Counted from the stretch's first letter, positions 1-9,434 are shown. The stretch: DNA of 64,000 bases from Neobacillus nitrireducens (GCF_030915405.1 NZ_CP133262.1:992001-1056000), one strand, 5' to 3'. The notes: generated from the letters alone by a model not told the origin. Program-made: numbers and translations.

Positions 1-1246
1 CTTGACCATTTTTCACGACCGTATCCGTATGATTCACACCATAAGAGTATTGCAGTTTCATATAATTCCCAAGGTTAAAAATCGTGACGTCCCCTTTTTT
101 ACCAACTTCTAAGCTGCCAATTTCACGCCCGCGATTAATCGCATGGGCAGCATTAATTGTCGTGGCAGTAATTACTTCTGCCGGTGTCATCCCCATTTTT
201 AAACAGCCTAGATTCATAATAAATGGCAGTGAAACCGTTGGTGATGAGCCGGGATTACAATCGGTTGAAAGTGCCACCGGTACACCTAAATCTACCATTT
301 TGCGACCATTCGCGGACTCTGCCATTAAAAAGTATGCCGTTCCAGGTAGCAACACACCGACTACTCCTTTATCAGCCATTGCTTTCATGCCTTTTTCTGA
401 TGCTTTTAAGAGATGGTCCGCCGAAATGGCCCCAACCTCTGCCGCTAATTCTGCCCCTTCATAGGGCTCAATTTCATCAGCATGTATCTTCGGAATCAAG
501 CCATAGCGCAGGCCTGCTTCAAGAATCTGTTTCGATTGCTCTGGTGTAAACACACCATGTTCACAGAAAACATCATTAAATTCAGCCAGGCCGAGCTCTG
601 CCACCTTTGGAATCATTTCATCAATCAGCAATCTTACAAACTCATCTGGATTTTGTTTGTATTCCTTCGGAACGGCATGAGCTCCCATGAAGGTTGAAAC
701 AACATCAATCACATGCTTGTCGTTTAGCTGTTTGGCCACTTCTAGCTGCTTTAATTCGGTTTCCCATTCCATCCCGTAACCGCTTTTCGCTTCAACCGTT
801 GTAACGCCGTGGCGGAGAAATTGATTCAAGCGCTCATAGCTTTCTTGAAAAAGCTCTTCATGTGTTGCCGACTGCGTCCTTCTAGTCGTTGCATAAATCC
901 CGCCGCCGCTATTCATGATTTCCATATAGGTGGCACCTTGAAGTCGCATATTAAACTCATTTTCTCTGCTGCCGGCAAATACAAGATGTGTGTGTGGGTC
1001 AACAAGCCCCGGAGTTACCAGTTTACCACTCGCATCCACCACTTCTGCCTCGTCAAGGCGACCGGAATATTTTTCAAAAAGCTCTACATCTGTACCAACA
1101 GCCTGAATCACTCCGTCTTCAATCCAAATACTGCCATTCTCAATAATGCCAAGCTCAGACATCTCGCCCTTTACACGGGGAGCATCGGAACTCCCCTGTA
1201 ATGTCACAAGCTGAGAGGCATTTCTGATAAAAATTGGTGTACTCAT
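1..1246 (-). CDS. hutI: Imidazolonepropionase (partial, C-terminus beyond window)
   Basis: Third step of histidine degradation: hydrolyses 4-imidazolone-5-propionate to N-formimino-glutamate in the cytoplasm. The reading frame stays open from the ATG at 1244-1246 to the window edge, about 415 codons, so only the last residues are missing. Visible are the amidohydrolase metal motif VDPHTHLVFAG near residue 75, a later KIHADE metal-ligand segment, and STDCNPGSSPT near the end. The start has an AGAGGATG ribosome site about 8 bases upstream. It follows hutU by 21 bp, so the two are almost certainly co-transcribed. Function is secure from motifs and from the hutU neighbour. Confidence 0.95.
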   Translation of the reverse strand, partial: MSTPIFIRNASQLVTLQGSSDAPRVKGEMSELGIIENGSIWIEDGVIQAVGTDVELFEKYSGRLDEAEVVDASGKLVTPGLVDPHTHLVFAGSRENEFNMRLQGATYMEIMNSGGGIYATTRRTQSATHEELFQESYERLNQFLRHGVTTVEAKSGYGMEWETELKQLEVAKQLNDKHVIDVVSTFMGAHAVPKEYKQNPDEFVRLLIDEMIPKVAELGLAEFNDVFCEHGVFTPEQSKQILEAGLRYGLIPKIHADEIEPYEGAELAAEVGAISADHLLKASEKGMKAMADKGVVGVLLPGTAYFLMAESANGRKMVDLGVPVALSTDCNPGSSPTVSLPFIMNLGCLKMGMTPAEVITATTINAAHAINRGREIGSLEVGKKGDVTIFNLGNYMKLQYSYGVNHTDTVVKNGQ

Positions 1247-1267
1247 TAATCTATCATCCTCTCATTC

Positions 1268-2941
1268 TTAGTCTTGATTAAGCATTGGCATTTTGATGCC
1301 CTTTTCTTTTGCTGTTTTAATCGCAAGCTCATAGCCTGCATCGGCATGACGGACAACACCCATGCCGGGGTCAGTTGTTAATACCCGTTCTAAACGTACT
1401 TCCGCATCCTTTGTACCATCTGCAACAATTACCATTCCCGAATGCTGCGAATAACCCATACCGACGCCGCCGCCGTGATGTAATGAAACCCAGCTCGCTC
1501 CGCCAACCGCATTAATCATCGCATTTAATATCGGCCAGTCGGAAACTGCATCGCTGCCGTCTCTCATTGCTTCTGTTTCTCGATTTGGTGATGCTACTGA
1601 ACCGGCATCTAAATGATCACGGCCAATAACGATTGGTGCCGATACTTCTCCCGAAGCTACCATATCATTGATAACTTTACCAAAACGGGCACGATCACCA
1701 TAGCCAAGCCAGCAAATCCGGGCAGGAAGGCCTTGGAAGCTGATTTTTTCTTGAGCCATTTTTACCCATTTGCAGAGATGTTCATCATCTTTGAATTCGC
1801 GAAGCAAGGCTTCATCAATTTTACGAATATCCTCAGGATCTCCTGAAAGTGCTGCCCAGCGGAAAGGACCTTTTCCTTCGCAGAATAATGGACGGATATA
1901 GGCGGGAACAAAACCTGGGAAATCAAATGCATTTTCTACACCTTGATCCTTCGCTACTTGACGAATGTTGTTCCCGTAATCAAAAGTGACCGCACCTTTT
2001 TGTTGCATTGTAAGCATTGCCTTCACATGTACAGCCATACTTTGCTTTGAAAGTTCTACATACTTAACTGGATCTTCTTTTCGTAAGACAGCCGCTTGTT
2101 CTAATGTAAAACCAATTGGAACATAGCCATTTAGCGGGTCGTGTGCAGAAGTTTGATCCGTTAAAACATCCGGATTAAAACCTTTTTCAATCATGATTGG
2201 TAAAATTTCTGCTGCATTACCTAATAAACCAATCGATAATGCTTTACCTGCGATCTTTGCTTCATGAGCCATTTTTAATGCTTCCTCAAGGTCATTTGTT
2301 TTCACATCGAGGTAAGCGGTTTCAATCCGACGGTCGATTCTTGTTTCATCCACATCGATTGCGATACATACCCCATCGTTCATGGTTACCGATAACGGCT
2401 GAGCACCACCCATGCCGCCCAGTCCTGCTGTTAAAGTGATCGTGTGTTTTAATGTTCCTCCGAATTCCTGACGAGCAAGCTCGGCAAACGTTTCATACGT
2501 TCCTTGAACAATTCCTTGGCTTCCGATATAAATCCAACTGCCGGCAGTCATTTGCCCATACATCATCAAGCCCTTTTTATCTAACTCGTGGAAGTGTTCC
2601 CAATTCGCCCATGCCGGAACCAGGTTGGAGTTGGCAAGTAACACGCGTGGTGCATCCTTATGAGATTTCCAAACAGCCACTGGCTTACCGGATTGAATTA
2701 ATAACGTTTCGTCATTCTCCAGTTCAAGGAGCGTTTTCACGATCGCATCATAGGACTCCCAGTTACGGGCAGCCTTACCAATTCCACCATAAACGACTAA
2801 ATCCTCGGGTCTTTCAGCCACCTCTTGATCCAGATTATTCATCAGCATGCGCAGTGCTGCCTCCTGAATCCAGCCTTTTGCATGTAATTCAGTTCCCTTA
2901 TAATTTTTAATCACTCTTGATTTTGCCGTGTTTGTTTCCAT
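1268..2941 (-). CDS. hutU: Urocanate hydratase
   Basis: Second step of histidine catabolism: converts urocanate to 4-imidazolone-5-propionate using tightly bound NAD+ as an electrophile. The protein is about 557 aa, normal for the family. Typical segments include [16 protein letters not shown] near residue 50, [15 protein letters not shown] around 170, the Cys-containing [13 protein letters not shown], and [16 protein letters not shown] near 490. I place the start at the ATG ending at 2941, 7 bases after GGGAGTGG; an in-frame GTG three codons upstream would overlap that site. First gene of a hutU-hutI unit. Neither hutH nor hutP adjoins it; upstream lies an AraC-type regulator instead of the B. 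subtilis hutPH arrangement. Confidence 0.97.
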   Translation of the reverse strand: METNTAKSRVIKNYKGTELHAKGWIQEAALRMLMNNLDQEVAERPEDLVVYGGIGKAARNWESYDAIVKTLLELENDETLLIQSGKPVAVWKSHKDAPRVLLANSNLVPAWANWEHFHELDKKGLMMYGQMTAGSWIYIGSQGIVQGTYETFAELARQEFGGTLKHTITLTAGLGGMGGAQPLSVTMNDGVCIAIDVDETRIDRRIETAYLDVKTNDLEEALKMAHEAKIAGKALSIGLLGNAAEILPIMIEKGFNPDVLTDQTSAHDPLNGYVPIGFTLEQAAVLRKEDPVKYVELSKQSMAVHVKAMLTMQQKGAVTFDYGNNIRQVAKDQGVENAFDFPGFVPAYIRPLFCEGKGPFRWAALSGDPEDIRKIDEALLREFKDDEHLCKWVKMAQEKISFQGLPARICWLGYGDRARFGKVINDMVASGEVSAPIVIGRDHLDAGSVASPNRETEAMRDGSDAVSDWPILNAMINAVGGASWVSLHHGGGVGMGYSQHSGMVIVADGTKDAEVRLERVLTTDPGMGVVRHADAGYELAIKTAKEKGIKMPMLNQD

Positions 2942-3082
2942 CGATTCCACTCCCTTTTTCTTTATTTATCTATTATTATTATTATAAAAATAAAATCTTC
3001 AGAAAAATACAAAGGGAATCTTAGAAAACAGATAATACTTTTTGTTTTATTATGATTTTTTTAGATTTTTTGCCTCAATAAT

Positions 3083-3116
3083 GATAATATCTTTATAAAT
3101 TAGATATTATCTTTAT
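3083..3116. promoter_or_regulatory. Paired AT-rich repeat in the hutU upstream region (candidate operator)
   Basis: The gap between hutU and the regulator gene (2942-3253, about 310 bp) holds the hutU leader and this repeat. GATAATATCTTTAT at 3083-3096 recurs as GATATTATCTTTAT at 3103-3116, 13 of 14 bases identical and exactly 20 bp apart. The same bases also form a 10-bp inverted repeat (3083-3092 with 3102-3111). Direct repeats about two helical turns apart are typical of AraC-family binding, and such a regulator is the next gene. The operator role is inferred; the repeat itself is seen. Confidence 0.5.
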
Positions 3117-3253
3117 GTTCGATTGTATAAAAAATGAACCAATCATTTTCCTGATAGGTCCACTTCTGCCTTTATTTTAAGGAACACAAACAAAGAATTA
3201 ATAATTACTGTCTTTTATTTTTCACCATATCTCCCCAAAAAAATGAACAAAAT

Positions 3254-4762
3254 TCAGTCGGTCTCCTTCTCGCTTTTAAACATCTTCACCTTATTCATGC
3301 GAAATTCTCTTGGAGAAGTACCTGTTAGTTCCTTAAACATCCGGCTAAAATAATTAGAATTTTGATAGCCTGTAAGGTTTGAAATTTCATTAATTGATTT
3401 GTTCGTTTCAATCAGTAAGCGTTTTGCTTCCTTCATTCTTATTGCCGTCAATAATTCTGTAAAGCTTGAACCGGTTTTAGTATTTATCATATGGCTGAAA
3501 TAGGAAGGATTTCGGTCAACATACAGGGCCACATCTTCGAGCCTGAGTGAACTATTGGAAAAATGAGTTTCCATAAAGGATATGCCGCGTTCAATCGGAT
3601 CTTGTTTATGTCTGGTGCTATTCGCTGCACCGATAAACAACTTTTGGATAAATAAGATGAAATTTTGAACCGTACGGTAAAGAACCTTGTCGTACAAAAT
3701 TGAATTGAAAATATAGCGGTACTCCAGTTCATAGCTTTGGCTCTCGTCTAAGTTATTAGTCTTCATAAATCTTCTCACCTGGGCGAGAATACTCGTAAGC
3801 TGAATTCTTACTAATCCTGGATCCGGAAATGGTTCTTGTAATTGCAAAAATTCCTCGTATAGCCACTTCTTTATTTTTTCTAAATCGGCGTTGGTTAGCA
3901 TGTCGACCCATACTCTTTGTTCTGGAGGTGCTAAAAAAGGGTCAATATGAATCCATTCGGGTGATTGTTCGAATTCAACTACTTGGCGATAGCCTTTATA
4001 ATAGGTGAAATCCAGCATTTTTCGGGTCTGGAGGTATTTTTGATTCAAACTCATTTCCGCAGAATTACCTTTATGGACAACGATGGCAAGCGGGTCAGAG
4101 AATTCCTCCTCCCATTTTCTCATTGCCTTTTGACACTGCTCTGATAAATGATGACCTGTTTCCTTAAACATACTCACGACCATATCGTCCATTGCAAAAA
4201 TACCCTGGACTCCCTTGAAAGGAAATTCTTTTAAGAAAGAATGCAATGATTTTATTTTTTCGTTACTTTCCGTTTGAAAAGCCGCGATATGAAAATTTGC
4301 TGAATCAGAAGATTGCGAAATAAATAACGCTTCATATGATATGTCCTTATATGTATTGGGAATGAGCAATCCGTCTGCTGGATTTTTTGTTCCAAGTTTT
4401 CTTGAGGCTTTATGGAAAGCAGATGTAACCTTAGTCGGCGCTAAAGGTTTAATCATTAAATCTAACGCTTGCATGTCAATGGCGAGACGAGCTTTTTCAA
4501 AGGTTCCCTCTGCGGAAGTTAACAGTAATACCGGATTATAGATGTGAATTAAGTCACGGAAAGTTGACCAATCCTCCTTAGAGATCATATCAAGTTCGAT
4601 TAAGACAACGTCCGGCCTTCCTTGTTCAAATCTAACGACAAATTCTCGGTAATTAGAAGCCAATCCTATATTTGTGACAGGGATTGAAGACGTTTTTAAC
4701 AGCCATTTTAATCCCTCACGTTCATTTAAATCGCGATCGGCTATCAGCCACTTTCCTTCCAT
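3254..4762 (-). CDS. YesN/AraC-type response regulator with degenerate receiver domain
   Basis: 502-aa transcription regulator. Residues 1-125 fold like a receiver: ADRDLNEREGLKWLL at the acidic pocket, LLLTSAE for the Thr/Ser switch and MIKPLAP with the conserved Lys. At the phosphorylation site, however, the sequence reads VVLIELDM, with Glu56 in place of Asp, and one pocket acid is Arg10. Residues about 150-370 are an unassigned middle region. The last 110 residues form an AraC double helix-turn-helix (LRLEDVALYVDRNPSYFS, then ISNLTGYQNSNYFSRMFKELTG). No sensor kinase adjoins. It lies upstream of and co-oriented with hutUI, so a role in histidine utilisation is plausible but unproven. Glu56 may mimic phosphorylation or reflect phosphorylation-independent control. 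Confidence 0.85.
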   Translation of the reverse strand: MEGKWLIADRDLNEREGLKWLLKTSSIPVTNIGLASNYREFVVRFEQGRPDVVLIELDMISKEDWSTFRDLIHIYNPVLLLTSAEGTFEKARLAIDMQALDLMIKPLAPTKVTSAFHKASRKLGTKNPADGLLIPNTYKDISYEALFISQSSDSANFHIAAFQTESNEKIKSLHSFLKEFPFKGVQGIFAMDDMVVSMFKETGHHLSEQCQKAMRKWEEEFSDPLAIVVHKGNSAEMSLNQKYLQTRKMLDFTYYKGYRQVVEFEQSPEWIHIDPFLAPPEQRVWVDMLTNADLEKIKKWLYEEFLQLQEPFPDPGLVRIQLTSILAQVRRFMKTNNLDESQSYELEYRYIFNSILYDKVLYRTVQNFILFIQKLFIGAANSTRHKQDPIERGISFMETHFSNSSLRLEDVALYVDRNPSYFSHMINTKTGSSFTELLTAIRMKEAKRLLIETNKSINEISNLTGYQNSNYFSRMFKELTGTSPREFRMNKVKMFKSEKETD

Positions 4763-4839
4763 CGTACTGCCCCACTTTCTTTCCCATTTCTTATAATAAG
4801 ATCCAGTTTATTCACTAAATTATCTCTTTGCTGTCGATA

Positions 4840-5235
4840 CTATACCTTTTTTTGCCGATTGGAGAAAATGATCCCGAAAATCATGCTGATCAAAATAGCC
4901 ATTAAATAAATAGTTCCTGTGGATATCGCCAGGAAATTGATGATCATTCCGAAGCTTTCATTAACCAAACTTAACATAATTCCCTTAAATACAGGTGAGT
5001 AAATGATAAGATAAGGGATGAGCACTAAAGGAACAGCCAGCCAATTATGACCGATTATACTTTTGGTCAATAGAAAAGAAATGATTGCTAGCAACACAGC
5101 CAATCCGTAAACAAACCAATTGATGTATTGAAGAGCACGTTCCGGCTGATCGAAGAAAGCTAATATATTGAGACATACAACCCAAATGATTGCTAGAATA
5201 ATCGCGAGAACCTGTGCTTTAAACAAAATTTTCAT
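4840..5235 (-). CDS. Four-helix integral membrane protein of unknown function
   Basis: 131-aa hydrophobic protein with four predicted membrane segments (about residues 7-28, 38-57, 66-85 and 100-124), a short basic tail NRQKKV and no recognisable catalytic motif. It starts with ATG at 5235 after a GAGG site. It shares orientation with its neighbours but is separated from the TerD-like gene by a strong hairpin, so it is probably transcribed alone. I do not recognise the family. Confidence 0.65.
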   Translation of the reverse strand: MKILFKAQVLAIILAIIWVVCLNILAFFDQPERALQYINWFVYGLAVLLAIISFLLTKSIIGHNWLAVPLVLIPYLIIYSPVFKGIMLSLVNESFGMIINFLAISTGTIYLMAILISMIFGIIFSNRQKKV

Positions 5236-5325
5236 TTTAAATCCATCCTCAAATCAAAATAAAATAGTTATCTCCACCATACCTGAAACCCAAAACCCTG
5301 TCCATTTAGATAATCTTAAACAAAA

Positions 5326-5365
5326 AAAAAGGACAAAATGGTCAGTCGACCTTTTTGTCCTTTTT
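5326..5365. terminator. Bidirectional Rho-independent terminator
   Basis: A 13-bp stem (5326-5338 with 5353-5365) is flanked by A-rich and T-rich runs. It lies just downstream of the TerD-like gene and would stop its transcript before the membrane protein gene. Confidence 0.85.
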
Positions 5366-5377
5366 GTCTTCAACATC

Positions 5378-5959
5378 TTAGCCAACGTTTAGGCCGAAGT
5401 CTGTTGCGATGCGTGCTAATCCGCCTTGATAACCCGAGCCGACGGCAGAGAATTTCCACTCGCCATTATGACGGTATAATTCTCCTACAACGATGGCAGT
5501 TTCAATCGAGAAGTCCTCCCCTAAATCATAACGAATGATTTCCTGGTTAGTTTCTTCATTTACGATGCGGCAGAATGCATTGGATACCTGTCCAAAATTC
5601 TGACCGCGCGCTTCTCCATCATGAATCGTAATAACAAAAGAAATTTTCTCCACTTGAGCGGGAACAGCGCTAAGATTTACTTTTACTTGCTCATCATCGC
5701 CGTCACCTGCTCCTGTACGGTTATCACCTGTATGTACCACGGAACCATTTCCGCCTTCAAGCTGGTTGTAAAACACAAAATCTTTTTCAGAAGTTACTTT
5801 TCCATTCGCACCTAATAAGAAAATACTTGCATCTAAATCGAAGTCATTTCCACCATCATAACGATTGGTATCCCAGCCTAAACCTACTACCACTTTCGAT
5901 AAACCAGGATTTGTTTTCGTTAAATCGACCTTTTGACCTTTAGACAATGAAATAGCCAT
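5378..5959 (-). CDS. TerD-family stress protein
   Basis: 193-aa TerD-domain protein, resembling the YceD/YceE group of Bacillus. TerD proteins are calcium-binding beta-sandwich proteins tied to general stress and tellurite or phage resistance. The start [15 protein letters not shown] is characteristic, followed by [20 protein letters not shown] (about 27-46), whose acidic residues form the calcium site, and a second acidic loop TGAGDGDDE near 110. It is full length as a single-domain member. It stands alone here, without the usual run of ter paralogues and TerC; an ATP-grasp gene lies about 0.7 kb away. Confidence 0.93.
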   Translation of the reverse strand: MAISLSKGQKVDLTKTNPGLSKVVVGLGWDTNRYDGGNDFDLDASIFLLGANGKVTSEKDFVFYNQLEGGNGSVVHTGDNRTGAGDGDDEQVKVNLSAVPAQVEKISFVITIHDGEARGQNFGQVSNAFCRIVNEETNQEIIRYDLGEDFSIETAIVVGELYRHNGEWKFSAVGSGYQGGLARIATDFGLNVG

Positions 5960-6173
5960 AAAAACACCCTTTCACTCTTAAATTTTTTATGTCACCTTCT
6001 ATTATAAATAGAAAGTTACTAAAAATCGAACTCAACGAAAGATTATTTTGCTTAAAAGGAATAATTTTCTACCATTATTTACACACATTAAATTCAAAGA
6101 GTTAGTCTTCACCGGTTTTGAGTAATGAAAAATGGTTAAAATAAGAAAGTCAACAATAAATGATGATAGTTTG

Positions 6174-6182
6174 TGCTATAAT
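6174..6182 (+). promoter_or_regulatory. Extended -10 promoter for the GIY-YIG gene
   Basis: TGCTATAAT, a perfect extended -10 element, lies about 55 bp before the ATG at 6238. No convincing -35 hexamer sits 17 bp upstream, which fits an extended -10 promoter. Confidence 0.6.
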
Positions 6183-6237
6183 GAACTGTTAGCAAAACGG
6201 GGACACCGTTTATTTTAAGCAAGGAGCGATTTTCTTA

Positions 6238-6612
6238 ATGATAAAAATTGAAATACCTAATCCTGATATAGTGATTACCAAGAAAAATCAAGTTGGAGAA
6301 AAAGTGGAGGCACCTATAAGCAGCCTTTATGGATTTACTGATTATAATAAAATCCCCAGAGACAAAGGCGGAATTATTTTATTTTCAAACGCAAATGATG
6401 AACTTTTATTTGTAGGGAAAGCAAGGAAATTGCGCCCGCGCGTAAAGAAACATTTTGAAGATACCGTTTCACCAATTAAGTTACATCGAGATGAAGTTTA
6501 TCGGATTGCCGTATGTGTTGTGGAAGATCCAGTGGAAAGAGAAATTTACGAAACTTATATCATCAATACATTACAGGCAAAATATAACGTCGATAAAGTT
6601 TTTTATAAATAA
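6238..6612 (+). CDS. Single-domain GIY-YIG protein (UvrC N-domain-like)
   Basis: 124-aa protein resembling the N-terminal nuclease domain of the excision repair protein UvrC. GGIILFSNANDELLFVGKAR (44-63) corresponds to the GIY...YIG strands (here GII and FVG); Arg66 in KLRPRVKKHF matches the catalytic helix arginine, and a Glu in EREIYETYIINTLQAKYN matches the metal-binding Glu. Both tyrosines of the classical GIY and YIG triads are replaced, so activity is uncertain. There is no DNA-binding or helix-hairpin-helix domain. It starts after AAGGAGCG. It has its own promoter and terminator and looks monocistronic. Confidence 0.75.
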   Translation: MIKIEIPNPDIVITKKNQVGEKVEAPISSLYGFTDYNKIPRDKGGIILFSNANDELLFVGKARKLRPRVKKHFEDTVSPIKLHRDEVYRIAVCVVEDPVEREIYETYIINTLQAKYNVDKVFYK

Positions 6613-6620
6613 AAATAGGA

Positions 6621-6660
6621 AAAGAGCGGGTCGGATAAATGCCAACCTGCTCTTTTTTTG
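6621..6660. terminator. Terminator between convergent genes
   Basis: An 11-bp stem (6621-6631 with 6645-6655), containing one G-T mismatch at DNA level, is followed by a T7 run. It ends the GIY-YIG transcript; the reverse strand may serve the ATP-grasp gene. Confidence 0.75.
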
Positions 6661-6674
6661 ATCAAAAAATTTAC

Positions 6675-7706
6675 TTAACTAATATCCCCATATTCCAGAA
6701 TCATTTCTTTTTCAATATGACTTGCCCGGATGCCAAACCTTGGCTTGACCAGCTCTACCTCTTCGCCCATTAATATCTTAATGGCCTGGTACGGAATGTT
6801 AATCCCTGACAAACAGCTAATATGCATTCCACCACTCATTCGCGGATTAACTTCCAATAATTTTGGAACACCATGGCTGTTGTATTTTACCTGAATATTA
6901 AATATATATGGCAATTTAAACTCCTGATGAAAATCGTGAGCTAATTTAATGAGTTCTGCCTGTTCCACAAGTTCCCTCACTCTTCCATCCCCCTTCATCC
7001 GAGGAATCGCAGCATACAATTTTTCATGGGAAGATAAGCAATCAATACTATATTCACTTCCTTCGAGGTATTCCAACACCATTAAATCAGGAAATGTATC
7101 TTGCTGGCTCAAAATTTCACAGGCATGGGCATAGGGAATACGGAAACCAATTCCATGATTGAAAAACTGTTCAATCGAAACGATTTGGTCGATTATGACC
7201 CGAAATCCGTTGGCACCTTCGCCTATCACCGGTTTAAAACAAACCGTATGGCCTTTTTCCTTAAGTTTTCTATATGCCACCTTAAAATCATCAATATTAT
7301 TGACAACATAATAATCCGGTAGTAGAGAATTGGCTGCCCCATTTGAAAAAATTTGATAGGTATCCGCTTTATTATCCATTGTCTCCATAAGCTTTGCATC
7401 CGGACAAACAAGCACTTTAACACCCAAAGCCTCAAACTCACTTAGCCTTTTTGAAATGAGGACATTTTCTTTCCGTGGGATAAAAATATCAATTCCGTGC
7501 TTCTTACAAAATTCAAGACAAAAACTAATATATTCCTCACCAGATATTTCTGGCTCGACGAAGGCGTAATCACAATTTTGTAAATATAGAGCATCTTTGT
7601 TCGGATGTGTCCCATATATGATAAATTTCCGGTTATCTTCATTGCCCCGAATCATATCAATGTAATGGGAGACCGTTGTAAACCATCTGTTAAACCAAAT
7701 CTTCAT
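6675..7706 (-). CDS. ATP-grasp family ligase
   Basis: 343-aa protein of the carbamoyl-phosphate-synthase-like ATP-grasp superfamily, which joins a carboxylate to a nucleophile through an acyl-phosphate. An N-terminal nucleotide-fold region (1-110) precedes the ATP-grasp fold: VCFKPVIGEGANGFR supplies the Lys and glycine loop, VLEYLEGSEYSIDC the hinge, and LLEVNPRMSGGMH the Glu-x-Asn metal site. I place the start at MKIWFNRWF (ATG ending at 7706) after AGGAAGAGG; a longer in-frame extension to 7910 is low complexity and lacks a ribosome site. Substrate unknown. A functional link with the nearby TerD protein is conceivable because ATP-grasp enzymes occur in ter gene neighbourhoods. Confidence 0.8.
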   Translation of the reverse strand: MKIWFNRWFTTVSHYIDMIRGNEDNRKFIIYGTHPNKDALYLQNCDYAFVEPEISGEEYISFCLEFCKKHGIDIFIPRKENVLISKRLSEFEALGVKVLVCPDAKLMETMDNKADTYQIFSNGAANSLLPDYYVVNNIDDFKVAYRKLKEKGHTVCFKPVIGEGANGFRVIIDQIVSIEQFFNHGIGFRIPYAHACEILSQQDTFPDLMVLEYLEGSEYSIDCLSSHEKLYAAIPRMKGDGRVRELVEQAELIKLAHDFHQEFKLPYIFNIQVKYNSHGVPKLLEVNPRMSGGMHISCLSGINIPYQAIKILMGEEVELVKPRFGIRASHIEKEMILEYGDIS

Positions 7707-7902
7707 TTGAATCCTCTTCCTTGTTGTATTAAGACCTTTTTCATTATTATCCAACTTGCTCTTTTTTATAAGCAAAATTTGACAAAAAGATCCATCCGAT
7801 TGGGCAACTCGTCGAAAAATAGCATAAAAGTCCTGCAAATGAACACAAAAAAACGTCCTGCAAAAGCAGCAACGCTCTCGTGATTTATTTTTATTGTTCA
7901 TT

Positions 7903-8739
7903 TCAGCCAACCTTTTTTAATATCTTATTACTATTTGGTCTCATATTAATTAATAAAATAATAAAAGTACTTAAACAGCCAATACATAGAATCACCCATA
8001 ACGGAACTAAGTCCATTGCACTCTTAATTCCTGCTTGTGCTTGGATAATGGAACCAAAAGTTAAAATAAGATTATAAACAAATCCCTTAACATTTAACAT
8101 GATTGTTAGAACATATCCAACAGGCTTCCGGATCCAAAGGTAATAGGCTGCCACAATGCATAACGGAACCACGAATGTTAAATCTAATGTGGCAACCAGG
8201 TTGTTGGTCGCATGTAAATTAATCATAATTTGTGGGGGATTACCGGTAAGAACAAAATTTACCCACTGGGCAATCCATGCTCCCCCTAGGGTGACTGCTA
8301 ATAGGATCATAAAAATGCTAATCCCTTTTACAGGCGTTTTCTTCTTAAATGACTTCTCAATTTTGTTGTAATCTAAAAAAACTAAACCGAAAATAAGAGA
8401 ATACATCGACAAAGTGAACAAGGCGGCATAAATCAGAAAAAAGGCGTTTAATGCAGCACCAAAAAGATAGTAAGAATAATTATAGATCGTAAAATTAAGC
8501 ATTCCTAACCAAACTAACTGTCCTCTAAGAGAACCCCTTATCGATAGGACCAATGCTGCAATCAAAAGCGGCAACCCGACAATGAGTAAAATAATATCAT
8601 TGGCATACCATGCACCTAAAGCAAAACTGTTGGTATCCTTATACAATTCGTCAATAAAAAGACCACCTGCTGCAGCAATTAACGTCAGCATAACGATAAT
8701 AAATGTCATTAGATAAGAGGATTTCATTTTAGAGTCCAT
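7903..8739 (-). CDS. Polytopic membrane protein of unknown function
   Basis: About 278 aa with roughly eight membrane segments (for example MTFIIVMLTLIAAAGGLF, DIILLIVGLPLLIAALVL and LWVILCIGCLSTFIILLI). No transporter signature is recognised. The ATG at 8739 is chosen over a preceding TTG; the ribosome site is weak (GAGTGAT). The gap of about 200 bp to the ATP-grasp gene argues against tight coupling. Function cannot be assigned. Confidence 0.65.
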   Translation of the reverse strand: MDSKMKSSYLMTFIIVMLTLIAAAGGLFIDELYKDTNSFALGAWYANDIILLIVGLPLLIAALVLSIRGSLRGQLVWLGMLNFTIYNYSYYLFGAALNAFFLIYAALFTLSMYSLIFGLVFLDYNKIEKSFKKKTPVKGISIFMILLAVTLGGAWIAQWVNFVLTGNPPQIMINLHATNNLVATLDLTFVVPLCIVAAYYLWIRKPVGYVLTIMLNVKGFVYNLILTFGSIIQAQAGIKSAMDLVPLWVILCIGCLSTFIILLINMRPNSNKILKKVG

Positions 8740-8807
8740 CAAATATCACTCATTTCTTCATTCAGAATAGAGATGAGCAAATAATCACCATTAACACAAT
8801 AGAATAA

Positions 8808-9302
8808 CTAAACAAGGCTTTTCATATGATTTAATTTGGATGCAAATTCCTTGATGGCCTCATAATCTAAATTGGATTGATCGATGGTTGCACCGCTCAC
8901 TTTTTTGACAATTTGTTTTTCTAGAAAGTTCATTTCTGATAAGAGAAATTCTCCGCCAAATAACCCCATGGCGGCGGAATTTTTGCGCAATTCTTGTGGA
9001 AAGGCGTTATTAAATTGCTCAATGGCGGTCTCCCCATCCTGCATGCAGCAAAGAAAAAGGCCGATGTTTTTTTCTAAAAGGGTATCCAGGTTGTTTCTAA
9101 TAAACTGTTTTATTTTCCGTTGAATATTCCCTGCATGAATCGAGCCGCCAATGATAACGGTATCAAATTTAGTCAGATCCAACTTTTCTTTGTCCCGTTT
9201 CAAATCCACCGCGAAAACTTTACCATCAAGACCTTCAATTAAAAATCCAACTGCTTTTTCTGTAGTCCCATGGGATGAGCAATACACAATTAAACATTTC
9301 AT
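8808..9302 (-). CDS. Flavodoxin-domain protein
   Basis: 164-aa flavodoxin-fold protein of the group that includes HemG-like oxidases. MKCLIVYCSSHGTTEKA carries the FMN phosphate-binding loop (SSHGTT), FDTVIIGGSIHAGNIQRKI the second loop, and FLCCMQDGE the segment around the isoalloxazine. A strong AAGGAGGGG site precedes the ATG. It stands alone between two hairpin-rich gaps. Its redox partner is not visible; electron transfer or oxidation with FMN is the family expectation. Confidence 0.8.
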   Translation of the reverse strand: MKCLIVYCSSHGTTEKAVGFLIEGLDGKVFAVDLKRDKEKLDLTKFDTVIIGGSIHAGNIQRKIKQFIRNNLDTLLEKNIGLFLCCMQDGETAIEQFNNAFPQELRKNSAAMGLFGGEFLLSEMNFLEKQIVKKVSGATIDQSNLDYEAIKEFASKLNHMKSLV

Positions 9303-9419
9303 GTTCTATACCCCTCCTTCATAATCCATTACAAAAAAACCGGCCACATTTACATCCAATCGTGCCGAATATGAAGATTTAACCTTATTATATAACTAAT
9401 TTACACCCCACCCTGTGTA

Positions 9420-9434
9420 AATATTGGCAATATT
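9420..9434. promoter_or_regulatory. Perfect 7+1+7 palindrome upstream of the flavodoxin gene
   Basis: AATATTGGCAATATT has perfect 7-base arms around one central base, about 120 bp before the flavodoxin start. It resembles a dimeric regulator site; the regulator is unknown and a chance AT-rich palindrome is not excluded. Confidence 0.3.

Noticed and set aside
2452..2910. Long antisense open frame in hutU
   Set aside because: Shadow of a well-conserved enzyme gene; no ribosome site or recognisable protein.
7707..7910. 68-residue N-terminal extension of the ATP-grasp protein
   Set aside because: Low-complexity, overlaps the end of the next gene and has no ribosome site; the internal ATG has AGGAAGAGG upstream.
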